51,592 nt of DNA from Chloroflexota bacterium (GCA_004297765.1 SCTZ01000203.1:1-51592); one strand, 5' to 3'; numbered from the stretch's first letter, positions 40,266 to 48,389 are shown. Notes: generated from the letters alone by a model not told the origin. Made by a program: numbers and translations.

Positions 40266-41402
40266 TTGAAAATCCTCGTGACCGGCGGTGCCGGCTTTAT
40301 TGGATCGCATACGGTGGACCTATTGCTGGCTAACGGCTATCAGGTGCGTATCCTCGATAGCCTCACGCCCCCCGTCCACCAGGACGGCCTTCTTCCGTCC
40401 TATGTGCCGCCTGATGCTGAGTTCATGCGCGGCGACATGCGCAACCGGGATGATGTGGATCGTGCCCTGCAAGGGGTCGACGCGGTCATTCATCTGGCGG
40501 CTTACCAGGACTACCTCACGGACTTTTCCAAATTCTTCCATGTCAACACGGTCGGCACGGCTCTCATTTTCGAGCTGATCGTCGAGAAGCAGTATCCCGT
40601 TCAGAAGGTCGTCTTCGCCAGCTCACAGGCGACCTATGGTGAGGCCAAGTATCTGTGTCCGGAGCACGGGGCCCAATACCCGGAGCTGCGATCTGAGGAG
40701 CAGTTGCTGGCGCGGGATTGGGAGCCGTGTTGCCCGGTCTGTGGCGGATCCATAGCTTCGGTCCGCACCGACGAGGCGGTGGTCAAGCCGCACAATCAAT
40801 ATGCCATGAGCAAGTATACCCAGGAGATGATCGCCCTGAACCTGGGCAAACGCTACGGCATCCCTACCGTTGGGTTGCGCTATAGCATCACGCAGGGCCC
40901 TCGCCAGAGCTTCAGCAACGCGTACTCCGGCATTTGCCGCATCTTTACTCTGCGTCTGATGAACGATCGTGCGCCTATCGCCTACGAAGACGGGCAGCAA
41001 CTGCGGGACTATGTCTACGTGGGCGACGTGGCCCGCGCCAACCTGCTGGCGTTGGAGGACCAGCGCGCTAACTACCAGGTCTTCAACGTTGGTGGTCGCG
41101 AAGTGGTCAGCGTTCTCGAATACGCATATCTGGTGGCGGATGTCCTGGGCAAGCGCATCGACCCGGTCGTTCCGGGCGAGTTTCGGTTTGGCGATACTCG
41201 GCACGTCATGTCAGACATCACCAAGCTGCAATCGCTGGGTTGGGAGCCGACGACGTCACTGCGCGAGATCGTCACGGACTACGCCGCCTGGGCGGAGGCT
41301 CAGCCAAACGTGCGGGACTACTATGCCGAGGCCGAGGTTGTTATGAAGCAGCGAGGCACGGTACGCATGGCCCCCGGAGCGAAGCTATCAACGGTCGGGT
41401 AG
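40266..41402 (+). CDS. Nucleotide-sugar epimerase with zinc-ribbon insertion
   Basis: 378 residues from TTG 40266, selected because AAGGAG at 40251-40256 is well placed and the protein then starts [20 protein letters not shown]. Extended SDR with the catalytic YAMSK in NQYAMSKYTQEMIALNL. Between the SSQATYG block and the active site it carries an insertion with Cys/His residues: YLCPEHGAQYPELRSEEQ and later CCPVCGG. That is a probable zinc ribbon, as I recall from dTDP-L-rhamnose 4-epimerase-like proteins. Substrate is therefore perhaps a dTDP- or GDP-deoxysugar, but this is tentative. Confidence 0.86.
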   Translation: MKILVTGGAGFIGSHTVDLLLANGYQVRILDSLTPPVHQDGLLPSYVPPDAEFMRGDMRNRDDVDRALQGVDAVIHLAAYQDYLTDFSKFFHVNTVGTALIFELIVEKQYPVQKVVFASSQATYGEAKYLCPEHGAQYPELRSEEQLLARDWEPCCPVCGGSIASVRTDEAVVKPHNQYAMSKYTQEMIALNLGKRYGIPTVGLRYSITQGPRQSFSNAYSGICRIFTLRLMNDRAPIAYEDGQQLRDYVYVGDVARANLLALEDQRANYQVFNVGGREVVSVLEYAYLVADVLGKRIDPVVPGEFRFGDTRHVMSDITKLQSLGWEPTTSLREIVTDYAAWAEAQPNVRDYYAEAEVVMKQRGTVRMAPGAKLSTVG

Positions 41403-41460
41403 AGCTTTTCGGGCGATCTTCCGCCCCTCGACCATATCGTATCAACTGGAGCGATCATCT

Positions 41461-42180
41461 GTGAAGGCTCTCGTACTGGCCGCGGGCGAAGGTACGCGCC
41501 TGCGGCCCTTGACGGAACGCTGTCCCAAGCCCATGCTGCCGGTAGGTCACAAGCCCCTTCTGGAGCATATCGTCGATTGGCTGAGGCGGTCAAGTGTGCA
41601 GGACATCGCCATCAATTTGCACTACCTGCCCGAGACGATTACGCGCTACTTCGGTGACGGTAGCGCGTTCGGCGTGCGCATCACGTACTCCCATGAGGAT
41701 CCTATCCTGGGTTCGGCCGGGGCCGCCTGGAAGCTGTCGGCTTTCCTGGACCAGCCGTTTCTGGTGGTGTACGGCGATCTGCTCCTGGACGTGGATCTCG
41801 CGGCGCTGGTGGACCACCACCGGCGGACCGCGGCGGCCGTCACCATCGGTTTGAAGCGTACCGATGATCCGTCGTCGAATGGGATGGTGGACATGGACGC
41901 TGCTGGCCGGGTGCTGGGGTTCGTGGAGAAGCCGAAGTCCGGCACGTACCGCGGAGAGTTGGCCAACGCGGGGATCTACGTCGTCCAGCCAGAGATCGTG
42001 GAACGCATCCCGCCGCAGCGCTTCTATGACTTCGGACACGATCTCTTCCCTGCTCTACTATCTGATAAGGTGCCGATCCATGCCACCCTGTTGAACGGCT
42101 ATCTTCTGGATATCGGCACGCCGGAGGCTTATCGCCAGGCCCAGGACGATCTGTCCAGGGGGCTGGTGAGATCGGGATAA
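41461..42180 (+). CDS. hddC: Sugar-phosphate nucleotidyltransferase, probable heptose-1-phosphate guanylyltransferase
   Basis: 239 residues from GTG 41461. The NTP-transferase signature LAAGEGTRLRPLTERCPKPM is at the N-terminus, and the metal/sugar-site blocks VVYGDLLLDVDLAALVDHH, GFVEKPKSGTYRGELANAGI and LLDIGTPEAYRQAQ follow. It is the short single-domain type seen in HddC and RmlA/ManC-like enzymes. With heptose kinase, GmhA and GmhB genes in the cluster, formation of GDP-D-glycero-alpha-D-manno-heptose is the best-supported role. Mannose-1-phosphate guanylyltransferase or glucose-1-phosphate thymidylyltransferase remain possible. Confidence 0.8.
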   Translation: MKALVLAAGEGTRLRPLTERCPKPMLPVGHKPLLEHIVDWLRRSSVQDIAINLHYLPETITRYFGDGSAFGVRITYSHEDPILGSAGAAWKLSAFLDQPFLVVYGDLLLDVDLAALVDHHRRTAAAVTIGLKRTDDPSSNGMVDMDAAGRVLGFVEKPKSGTYRGELANAGIYVVQPEIVERIPPQRFYDFGHDLFPALLSDKVPIHATLLNGYLLDIGTPEAYRQAQDDLSRGLVRSG

Positions 42181-42244
42181 GCGACCCGCCCAAATCAGGC
42201 TTCGAGTATCTATCTTGTTGGCTCGCGTTGCGCAATACTGCATG

Positions 42245-42332
42245 TCAGTGCTGTGTGACTCGTGATTTGACAGACGAAAACGTGCGGATCGGACTGATCC
42301 GTCCGATCCGCATCAGCTCATCGGTTACATGG
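42245..42332 (+). repeat. Dispersed foldback repeat, family B copy 1
   Basis: In the 171-base gap after the nucleotidyltransferase gene. The centre is a 12-bp inverted repeat, TGCGGATCGGAC (42283-42294) against 42301-42312 with loop TGATCC. Flanks GTGACTCGTGATTTGACAG and CATCAGCTCATCGGTTACAT match, in reverse orientation, the flanks of the element at 48605-48722. Both copies therefore belong to one repeat family with a variable palindromic centre. Confidence 0.75.
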
Positions 42333-42351
42333 CACTATTGGGAGTAGAGAC

Positions 42352-42729
42352 ATGGATAGTGCTTCGACGATGCCGAGCGGCAGCGCACTGGGTAGCCAAA
42401 TAGGCGTTCTCGTCGCCCTGTGCCTGATGGTCGCCGTGGTCGTGCTGGCGAGGTGGCGACGGGTGGTGGATAGCCGTCAATGGCGGCAAACGCGCCCTTC
42501 GGAGCGAGGGGGCAGAGTGGGACATGTGGTGGGCAGCCATCGCGACTGCGTTGGTCCCCTGATGATCCAGAAGATGAGTCGGGAGACCGGCAGATGGCTG
42601 TGGCGGCGGGCGACGTATACCGTCTACTACGGACAATCGGACGGCTCTCGGGTCGACGTGGTCTCGGGCGCATTCCGAGACCACAAGGCGGCGGTCAAGG
42701 CAGCCAAGAAGCTATTGCAGCAAAGATAA
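42352..42729 (+). CDS. Small single-pass membrane protein, unknown
   Basis: Not recognised. 125 residues, GGAG upstream of ATG 42352. One predicted membrane helix (QIGVLVALCLMVAVVVLARW), then a basic cytoplasmic or periplasmic part with YTVYYGQSDGSRVDVVSGAF and a Lys-rich end (HKAAVKAAKKLLQQR). It sits inside the heptose biosynthesis block between the nucleotidyltransferase and gmhA genes, immediately after a repeat element. Codon use looks similar to its neighbours. No function is proposed. Confidence 0.6.
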   Translation: MDSASTMPSGSALGSQIGVLVALCLMVAVVVLARWRRVVDSRQWRQTRPSERGGRVGHVVGSHRDCVGPLMIQKMSRETGRWLWRRATYTVYYGQSDGSRVDVVSGAFRDHKAAVKAAKKLLQQR

Positions 42730-42760
42730 GAGTGATATGCCCATCACGAGGAGGATTGGT

Positions 42761-43345
42761 ATGATTGCGGCGGATCGCTATCTGGAGGAGATGGCGCGGG
42801 TGATCGGCGCCCTGGCCGGTGAGGAGATAGAGCGCATCGTGGATGCCGTGCTGACCACGCGGAATCGCGGGCGCAAGATTATCCTGTGCGGCAACGGCGG
42901 CAGCGCGGCCACGGCCTCCCACTTCGCGTGCGACCTGGCGAAGGGCACGGCGGTGCCGGGTGAGCGGCGTCTGTGCGTGATCGCTCTGACCGACAATGTT
43001 CCGCTGTTGACCGCCTGGGGCAACGACAGCGATTACGCCGACGTTTTCTCCGAGCAGCTCCGCAACCTGGTGCAGGAAGGCGATCTGGTCGTCGCTATTA
43101 GCGGGAGTGGAAACTCGCCCAACGTTCTGCGGGCTGTGACTGTAGCCCACGAGGCGGGCGCCATGACCATCGGGTTGTGTGGCTTTGAGGGCGGCAAGCT
43201 GGCGCAGTTGGTTCGGATGCCACTTGTCGTGCGGAGCGACTCGATGGAGCGAATCGAGGATGCGCATATGATCATCTGCCACGCCGTGGCCGTTGGTGTG
43301 CGAGAGAGACTGCGCTCGGCACTGGAGGCCTCCGTTGCTGTCTGA
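42761..43345 (+). CDS. gmhA: SIS-domain phosphoheptose isomerase GmhA
   Basis: 194 residues from ATG 42761, with GAGGAGG six bases upstream; an earlier in-frame ATG at 42737 lacks a site. SIS domain: KIILCGNGGSAATASHFACD near 41-60, LVVAISGSGNSPNVLRAV near 113-130, and the C-terminal MERIEDAHMIICHAVAVGVR. GmhA converts D-sedoheptulose 7-phosphate to D-glycero-D-manno-heptose 7-phosphate, the first step of heptose activation. The gmhB gene overlaps its end by 11 bases. Confidence 0.92.
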   Translation: MIAADRYLEEMARVIGALAGEEIERIVDAVLTTRNRGRKIILCGNGGSAATASHFACDLAKGTAVPGERRLCVIALTDNVPLLTAWGNDSDYADVFSEQLRNLVQEGDLVVAISGSGNSPNVLRAVTVAHEAGAMTIGLCGFEGGKLAQLVRMPLVVRSDSMERIEDAHMIICHAVAVGVRERLRSALEASVAV

Positions 43346-43955
43346 CGCGCCGGGGCGCGCTGTCTTCCTCGATCGGGACGGCGTGATCAACGAGAACCGC
43401 GACGACCACGTCAAGAGCTGGACCGAGTTCGTCTTCCTGCCCGGCGCCATTGAGTCCATCGTCGCCCTAAGCCGGGCGCGCTGCAGGATCCTGGTCGTGA
43501 CTAACCAGGCGGTGATCAACAGGGGGCTCGCCTCGCGCGCGAGCATCGATCAGATCCACGCCCGTCTGTGTGATGCGGTCGCCCGCGCGGGGGGGCATAT
43601 CGACGAAGTTCTCTACTGTCCGCATCGTCCCGACGAGGGCTGCGGCTGTCGCAAGCCGCAGCCCGGCTTGCTCATAGCGGCCGCCGATCGCTATGGGCTG
43701 GATCTCACGCGCAGCTACATGGTGGGCGACAGCTTTGGCGACATTGCGGCTGGCCGGTCCGTGGGCTGTGAGACTATCCTTGTCCGCACAGGCCGCGGCA
43801 ATCGTCAGTTGGAAAGCTCAGATGCAGCACGCTTCGCTAACTATATCGTGGCGGATGACCTTCAACAGGCCGCTCGGCTTATTCTGGGGGCTAGGGGTTG
43901 GGGGGCGTCGCCGAGGACGGTCCCCGTGCCCATCCGGGTCCCCGCGCGCCGCTAA
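43335..43955 (+). CDS. gmhB: HAD-family D,D-heptose 1,7-bisphosphate phosphatase GmhB
   Basis: 206 residues from TTG 43335, with GGAGG at 43324-43328 inside gmhA; CTG 43338 is the only close alternative. HAD motif I is VFLDRDGVINENRDDHV near 11-27, and the GmhB zinc loop is CPHRPDEGCGCRKPQPGLL. The late acidic motif is YMVGDSFGDIAAGRSVGCET. It removes the 7-phosphate of heptose 1,7-bisphosphate. Its C-terminal 20 or so residues (GWGASPRTVPVPIRVPARR) look like translated repeat DNA, and the stop codon lies in the left arm of the foldback element described next. Confidence 0.92.
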   Translation: MLSDAPGRAVFLDRDGVINENRDDHVKSWTEFVFLPGAIESIVALSRARCRILVVTNQAVINRGLASRASIDQIHARLCDAVARAGGHIDEVLYCPHRPDEGCGCRKPQPGLLIAAADRYGLDLTRSYMVGDSFGDIAAGRSVGCETILVRTGRGNRQLESSDAARFANYIVADDLQQAARLILGARGWGASPRTVPVPIRVPARR

Positions 43956-44153
43956 AGCGAGCGCGCTGAGTCACAACGAAGCCCGCTTAACCGGGCTGGG
44001 TCCATAGCTAGGTTGCTAGGGTGCCACGTCGATGCCGAGCTTGTGGGGTGCGCTCGGCCGGACGAGGATATCGTTCCACCGAAACCTATCGATGCTTGCT
44101 CCAGTGCCAGCCCGCTTCAGCGGGCTTGGTTGACTCAGCGCGGTGGCTTTAGC
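43951..44153. mobile_element. 203-bp foldback (MITE-like) element without coding capacity
   Basis: Left arm from GCTAAAGC (43951) through CGCGCTGAGTCACAACGAAG to CCGGGCTGGG (44000). Right arm 44107-44153 from CCAGCCCGCTTCAGCGGGCT through TGACTCAGCG to GCTTTAGC. The arms are inverted copies of each other over about 45 bases with scattered mismatches, and each contains its own small AGCCCG hairpin (43980-43997 and 44109-44126). The 106-base centre has no open frame of note. This structure suggests a non-autonomous transposon-derived repeat. It lies between convergent genes and could also block transcription from both sides. Confidence 0.65.
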
Positions 44154-44188
44154 GCGACGTTCCTCAATTTCGGCATCCAGCCAGAGAA

Positions 44189-44219
44189 GACCGCTGCGGT
44201 TTCGGAAACCGCGGCGGTC
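44189..44219. terminator. Hairpin between convergent genes, possible terminator
   Basis: GACCGCTGCGGTTT (44189-44202) pairs with AAACCGCGGCGGTC (44206-44219) with one G-T mismatch and a CGG loop. It is in the 325-base gap (43956-44280) between convergent gmhB and the minus-strand polymerase gene, the right place for a bidirectional terminator, but no long T-run flanks it. The rest of the gap is the foldback element and short unremarkable sequence. Confidence 0.4.
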
Positions 44220-44280
44220 TGCGGCGGCGGTCCAACTGCGCCGTCTCCGCAGGGTGGTGCTGACTTACGGAACGTCGCAT

Positions 44281-45720
44281 TTAGCCCCGCGCGGAGCTTG
44301 GCCGGGCGACGAGTTGCTCGGTTTGGGACGCCGGTGCCGGCGACTGCTCTTTGCTTGATGGGTATGGGCTTTGGGAAATATGAACTCTATCCGCCAGCAC
44401 GGCGGATAGTCCCGCCAGGATCCAATGGGTCGGCGCGACGATGCCGTGGTAGGTGGTTCCGTCCGACCAAACGGCGGTGGTCGTGGCCTCGAAGCTGCCT
44501 CGGACGACCAGGGCAAGCCATGCCCCCGCCAGTCCCAGGCGGATCCAGGCGCGCACCCCGGACTCCCCCTCCGCTGGCGTGAAGGCCACGCGCAGCCCCC
44601 ACAGGACGGTCCACAGAAGTCCGATCAGTCCCAGCGGCCCCAGGTCCAGGTAGGTTTGCAGGAACATGTTGTGGGGATTGGCGATGGTGGGGTCGCCGCC
44701 GTAGAGCAGTTGATTGGCGATTGGCCAGGCACCCAACCCCACGCCGGTGAAGAGGAAATCCTGCACCATGTAGAAGCTGGTATGCCATAGATCCACTCGT
44801 CCGAGACTGCTGGCGTCAGGTAGCGCAAGCCATGGGACGGATTGTAGACCGAGCCACCCAATCGCCAGAAGAGCTACCGGCACGATCAGGAGCCAGATCG
44901 CCAGCCAGGGCCGGCGCAATCTGGCTGCCAGGACGCCGAGAGCTCCGGCCCCCAGACTCAATAGGCCGGCACGGGAACCCGTCAGCGCGAGAACCCCGGC
45001 CAGGCCTACAGCCAGCAACAGCCAAACGAGTCTGGTGATCCAGCGTCCTCTCATGGTGCCGCCAAGCAAGAAGGGAAAGGCGAAAACGTACAGCCAGGCG
45101 AGATCATTGGGGTTGGTTCGCCAGGAACCGACCGACGGAAAGAGGCGACTCACCTGGTGGTACGTCCATTGCCCACCGATCAGGTTCTCGTGCGGGAAAA
45201 GGCGTTCGATTCCGCCGAGCCCGCCGATGGTCAGCAGCATGGCGAGGGAAGAGGCATCCTTTGCCCAACTGACACCCCACACCAACATCGCCACCAGGAC
45301 AGGACCACCGACCAGCCAGAGCATGTAGCTGCACAAGTTGGCGTCGCTGCGGCGCGTGGCGATAAGGTAGAACAGCGCGACCGCCCCCATGTATCCCCAC
45401 AGCATTTCGGCCGAGGAATCCCAGACGGGAGAGACGAGAGTGCCGACGATAGCTCCGACAATGGTGAGACCGATGGGCCATTCGAGTGGCGTGCGGCGAA
45501 TGACGTGCCCGAGCACAGGCCAGCGCAGAAGGGCAAAGACGATCGCAACCACGGCCGCGACCGGGCGATAGGGATTGGGCAGGAACAGAGGGGCGATCGC
45601 CACGAACGGGAGCACGTATGGCTCGATCCAGACCACCAGCCGTAGCCCGTCCTGCACGCAGGATGGCAGGCTCGATCGTCGCGTCTTCAACACGACTGTG
45701 CTCCCCCTGTTCGAAGTCAT
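44281..45720 (-). CDS. O-antigen ligase/polymerase-like membrane protein, second copy
   Basis: 479 residues from the ATG whose first base is 45720; a TTG ten codons upstream is also possible. About 11-12 membrane helices with the typical Wzy/WaaL segments LALTGSRAGLLSLGAGALGV, LGRVDLWHTSFYMVQDFLFT, GVGLGAWP and NPHNMFLQTYLDLGPLGLIG. The HNMFLQTYLDLGPLG text is diagnostic for the family, with the catalytic His. It is on the strand opposite to the main cluster, with a charged C-terminal tail rich in Ser and Pro. Together with the copy at 24788, one may polymerise and the other ligate glycan to protein or lipid. Confidence 0.88.
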   Translation of the reverse strand: MTSNRGSTVVLKTRRSSLPSCVQDGLRLVVWIEPYVLPFVAIAPLFLPNPYRPVAAVVAIVFALLRWPVLGHVIRRTPLEWPIGLTIVGAIVGTLVSPVWDSSAEMLWGYMGAVALFYLIATRRSDANLCSYMLWLVGGPVLVAMLVWGVSWAKDASSLAMLLTIGGLGGIERLFPHENLIGGQWTYHQVSRLFPSVGSWRTNPNDLAWLYVFAFPFLLGGTMRGRWITRLVWLLLAVGLAGVLALTGSRAGLLSLGAGALGVLAARLRRPWLAIWLLIVPVALLAIGWLGLQSVPWLALPDASSLGRVDLWHTSFYMVQDFLFTGVGLGAWPIANQLLYGGDPTIANPHNMFLQTYLDLGPLGLIGLLWTVLWGLRVAFTPAEGESGVRAWIRLGLAGAWLALVVRGSFEATTTAVWSDGTTYHGIVAPTHWILAGLSAVLADRVHISQSPYPSSKEQSPAPASQTEQLVARPSSARG

Positions 45721-45850
45721 CCTGGCGTCTGATCGACTGCGCGCCGCCAACGGCCGACGGTCGTTTTCGATGAATCAGGTCGTGCCCCAACATCGCCCAG
45801 TCTGACGGGAACGGATGGTTGGCCAATGGGGGAGCAGAGCGGACTATCGA

Positions 45851-46690
45851 TCACGGAATGATCAGACGCTGGCCGGTGAAGACGTAGCTGGTGTCGTCCA
45901 GCCCATTGGCGCTTGCGATCGCATTCACTGTGGTGCCATATCGCTCCGCGATGGCGCTGAGGCTTTCCCCGTAGTCCACGACGTGGATGCGCGGTCCCTG
46001 CCCAATCGGGGTGACTGGCTGCGGTGGCTGAGTCGACTGAGCTGTCGGCGTTGCGCTACGCGTCGGGGTGGGTGTGACCGACGGCGTCGGCGTTGCTGTT
46101 CTCGTTGTCGAAACAGTTGCGGTCACCGGAGTCGCGGTGGTAGAAGTGGGCGACACTGTTAGCTGACCCCGGGATTGAAGTGCTGCGGTTACGCTAACCG
46201 TCGCCGTCGGCGACGAAGCGGTCGCCGTCGAAGTGGCGGTCTGCGGCAAAAACTGCCCTATCCTTGGCGTGGCCTCGGCAGCCATAGACATGGGCAGAAC
46301 GACGGTGGGGGTGGCTGGTGCCTCACTGATCTGATCGCCGTCGGTGGCGTCTTCCGCGTAGTTGGGGGCCGGCTCGCTGAGGTCTGACGGATTGCCCGGG
46401 ACAACGGCTTGGACGAGCAGCACAAGGACCGCCACGCCCAGCACAGCCGCGGCGATCACGTGCAACGGTCTTATCTGCGCTGACCACTGTGTCCTCTGCG
46501 GGGCTGACTCTGTATTGGGGCGCTGATAGACCGGGCAGGTCGCGTAGCTCTCTTGCAGGCAGAAAGCCTCTTGATGATCCCAGGCAATTCGTTTTGGGCT
46601 GTCGCCTCTGTAGCAGGAGTGATGCTGGTGCGGAAACAGGCAATACATGCCGCGATCGTCATCGAGGCCCAGACATGGGCACCGGTTCAA
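45851..46690 (-). CDS. Membrane protein with Cys/His N-terminal motif, Thr/Pro linker and LysM domain
   Basis: 279 residues from the TTG at 46690, supported by GGAGGT six bases upstream on this strand. The N-terminal 55 residues carry Cys4, 6, 17, 26, 44, 52 and His21, 23, 24, 39 in a CPCLG...HHSCY...FCL...CPVY pattern, probably metal-binding. I associate this pattern with Chloroflexota surface proteins. A membrane helix near 77-95 (VIAAAVLGVAVLVLLVQAVV) is followed by a Thr/Ser/Pro-rich stretch likely to be glycosylated. The C-terminal LysM domain (HVVDYGESLSAIAERYGTTV, then GQRLIIP) would bind peptidoglycan or another glycan outside the cell. Confidence 0.87.
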   Translation of the reverse strand: MNRCPCLGLDDDRGMYCLFPHQHHSCYRGDSPKRIAWDHQEAFCLQESYATCPVYQRPNTESAPQRTQWSAQIRPLHVIAAAVLGVAVLVLLVQAVVPGNPSDLSEPAPNYAEDATDGDQISEAPATPTVVLPMSMAAEATPRIGQFLPQTATSTATASSPTATVSVTAALQSRGQLTVSPTSTTATPVTATVSTTRTATPTPSVTPTPTRSATPTAQSTQPPQPVTPIGQGPRIHVVDYGESLSAIAERYGTTVNAIASANGLDDTSYVFTGQRLIIP

Positions 46691-46801
46691 ATCTTGACCT
46701 CCGGCTGATTGTCGCGTAGTAATCGGCTAACTGGCGCTACGCTATTCCCTCGCATGGCATATTACACGATGCTACGGGCCGAATCAATGTCCGGAAGTCC
46801 C

Positions 46802-48250
46802 CTAGCTTTTGGTATGCAGTGACCCAAGTGTCGGTGGTCCGGCGGGCGCCTGAGCGTGAATATTGCCTCGGGCGTACGAAGCGAAGATGCCCCCCAGACA
46901 GAGGATGACGAAGACGATGAAGGCGGTCCGGAAGCCGCTCTGGAAAGCCGGGTAGTACTGTGGCGTGATCTGGACCTTGCCCACGTATACGGCGATGATC
47001 AGTGCCGCGATGCCCATGCTCAACATCTGGCCTGATAGACGCATCGCTGACGTTGTGGCCGCAGCCATGCCGAAGCGCGTTCTATTGACCGAGCCCATGA
47101 GGGCGTTGGCGTTGGGCGATGCGAACAGCGAAAACCCGAGACCGCATACGATCAAGGTGAGGACGATGTTGGCGAGACTCGACGCACTGTCGAGAAAGAC
47201 GATCAGGACCAGACCGATCGTGGTCACGGCCATGCCAGTTGATGCTAGGATGCGCGGCTCGATCCGATCGGAGAGCCGACCCGTCAGAGGCGAGAAGACC
47301 GTCATGATGACCGGCTGAGACAGCAAGATGATGCCGGCCGCATTCGGGTCGAGCCCTTTGATGTACTGCAGGTACAAGCTCAGCAGGAAGGTGACGGCGT
47401 ACGTGGCGGAGTAGTTGATCAGCGACGACAGGCTGGACAGAGCGAAGGTTGTATTGTGGCGAAACAGGCCCATGTCGAGTACTGGGCTGGACACGTGGCT
47501 TTCCCATAGCACGAAGGCCGCCAGGCAGGCCACTCCGGCCAGAATGAGCCAGAGACCCGTCTTGTCCGGCAGGAGCGAGAAACCGTTCATCACGGCAAGC
47601 AGAGTGAGTCCGTACAACACCGAGCCAACCACGTCCAGCTTCTCGCCACGCGCGTCGGCCCATTCGGCCCGGATGTAGGAGTAGGTCAGCACAACCGTGA
47701 GCAGCCCAAGGGCGGTCGTGAAGAAGAAGATGCTGCGCCAGCCCAGGAAGTGGGTAATGGATCCGCCGATGAACGGTCCGAGGGACAGACCCGCGTAGAC
47801 CGCTGCCGCCGTGATGCCCAGGGCTCGTCCGCGCTCGTTTGGCGGATAGACGGAGGTCACCAGGGCCATGGATGTACCGAACATCATAGCGTCGGTGAGT
47901 CCCTGGAGCGCACGAAGAACGATCAACATGGTTTCTGAGATGGCCAGACCACACAGCAGCGAGACGATGGTATAGCCGGTCAGACCGTACAGGAAGAGCC
48001 GCTGGCGGCCGTAAATGTCGCCTATTCTGCCGAACGGTATCATCAACATGGCCGCGGCCAGTAGATAGGCCGTGGCGATCCAGGTCAAGGTCGTCGCGTC
48101 GACGGCAAAATCCCTGGCAATGCTCGGGATGGCGACGTTGATGGAAGACGACATGAACGGCGTGAGGAAAGAGGCCATCGCGGCCACGAAAAGGACGATC
48201 CTTTTGTCTAGCTTGGCGCCAAGGCCGGCAGCTTGATCAGAACGATTCAC
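46802..48250 (-). CDS. MFS transporter, DHA2 (14-TM, EmrB/QacA) family
   Basis: 482 residues from the GTG at 48250, preferred over an ATG at 48286 because ACCTCC (48257-48262 on the + strand, so GGAGGT here) is six bases from it. It has 14 predicted membrane helices. FVAAMASFLTPFMSSSINVA then PFGRIGDIYGRQRLFLYGLT is motif A, FGTSMALVTSVYPPNERGRA and YAGLSLGPFIGG follow (motif C region), and TGRLSDRIEPR is the second motif A. DHA2 proteins are proton-driven drug or metabolite exporters. No regulator is adjacent. The substrate is unknown. Confidence 0.92.
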   Translation of the reverse strand: MNRSDQAAGLGAKLDKRIVLFVAAMASFLTPFMSSSINVAIPSIARDFAVDATTLTWIATAYLLAAAMLMIPFGRIGDIYGRQRLFLYGLTGYTIVSLLCGLAISETMLIVLRALQGLTDAMMFGTSMALVTSVYPPNERGRALGITAAAVYAGLSLGPFIGGSITHFLGWRSIFFFTTALGLLTVVLTYSYIRAEWADARGEKLDVVGSVLYGLTLLAVMNGFSLLPDKTGLWLILAGVACLAAFVLWESHVSSPVLDMGLFRHNTTFALSSLSSLINYSATYAVTFLLSLYLQYIKGLDPNAAGIILLSQPVIMTVFSPLTGRLSDRIEPRILASTGMAVTTIGLVLIVFLDSASSLANIVLTLIVCGLGFSLFASPNANALMGSVNRTRFGMAAATTSAMRLSGQMLSMGIAALIIAVYVGKVQITPQYYPAFQSGFRTAFIVFVILCLGGIFASYARGNIHAQAPAGPPTLGSLHTKS

Positions 48251-48360
48251 CCAACGACCTCCAGGGTAGCGCGCGATTCTGCGCATGGAGACAAGAAGAC
48301 TATCTGGCAGATTGTGCGCGGGGAATGCCCGTGGCAGGGATACCTTGTGGTGTCTCCTGC

Positions 48361-48389
48361 ATTGTAATCACTTGATACGCTGGATGCAA
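48361..48389 (-). promoter_or_regulatory. Probable sigma-70 type promoter of the MFS gene
   Basis: On the minus strand TTGCAT (48389-48384) and TACAAT (48366-48361) are separated by 17 bases, a good housekeeping match. It lies about 110 bases upstream of the MFS start and points at it. The rest of the 468-base gap 48251-48718 holds the hairpin at 48536-48571 and the family B repeat. Confidence 0.5.

Noticed and set aside
42695-43546. 283-codon minus-strand frame over gmhA and gmhB
   Set aside because: Both plus-strand genes are well supported; the minus frame reads through them with no motif.
44013-44582. 189-codon plus-strand frame from the foldback element into the polymerase gene
   Set aside because: Low-complexity Arg/Pro/Gly sequence without a domain, spanning a repeat and the antisense of a real gene.
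45104-45826. 240-codon second minus-strand frame overlapping the polymerase-like gene
   Set aside because: It lacks the membrane-helix pattern and is rich in Arg/His/Pro; the overlapping frame has the Wzy/WaaL signature.
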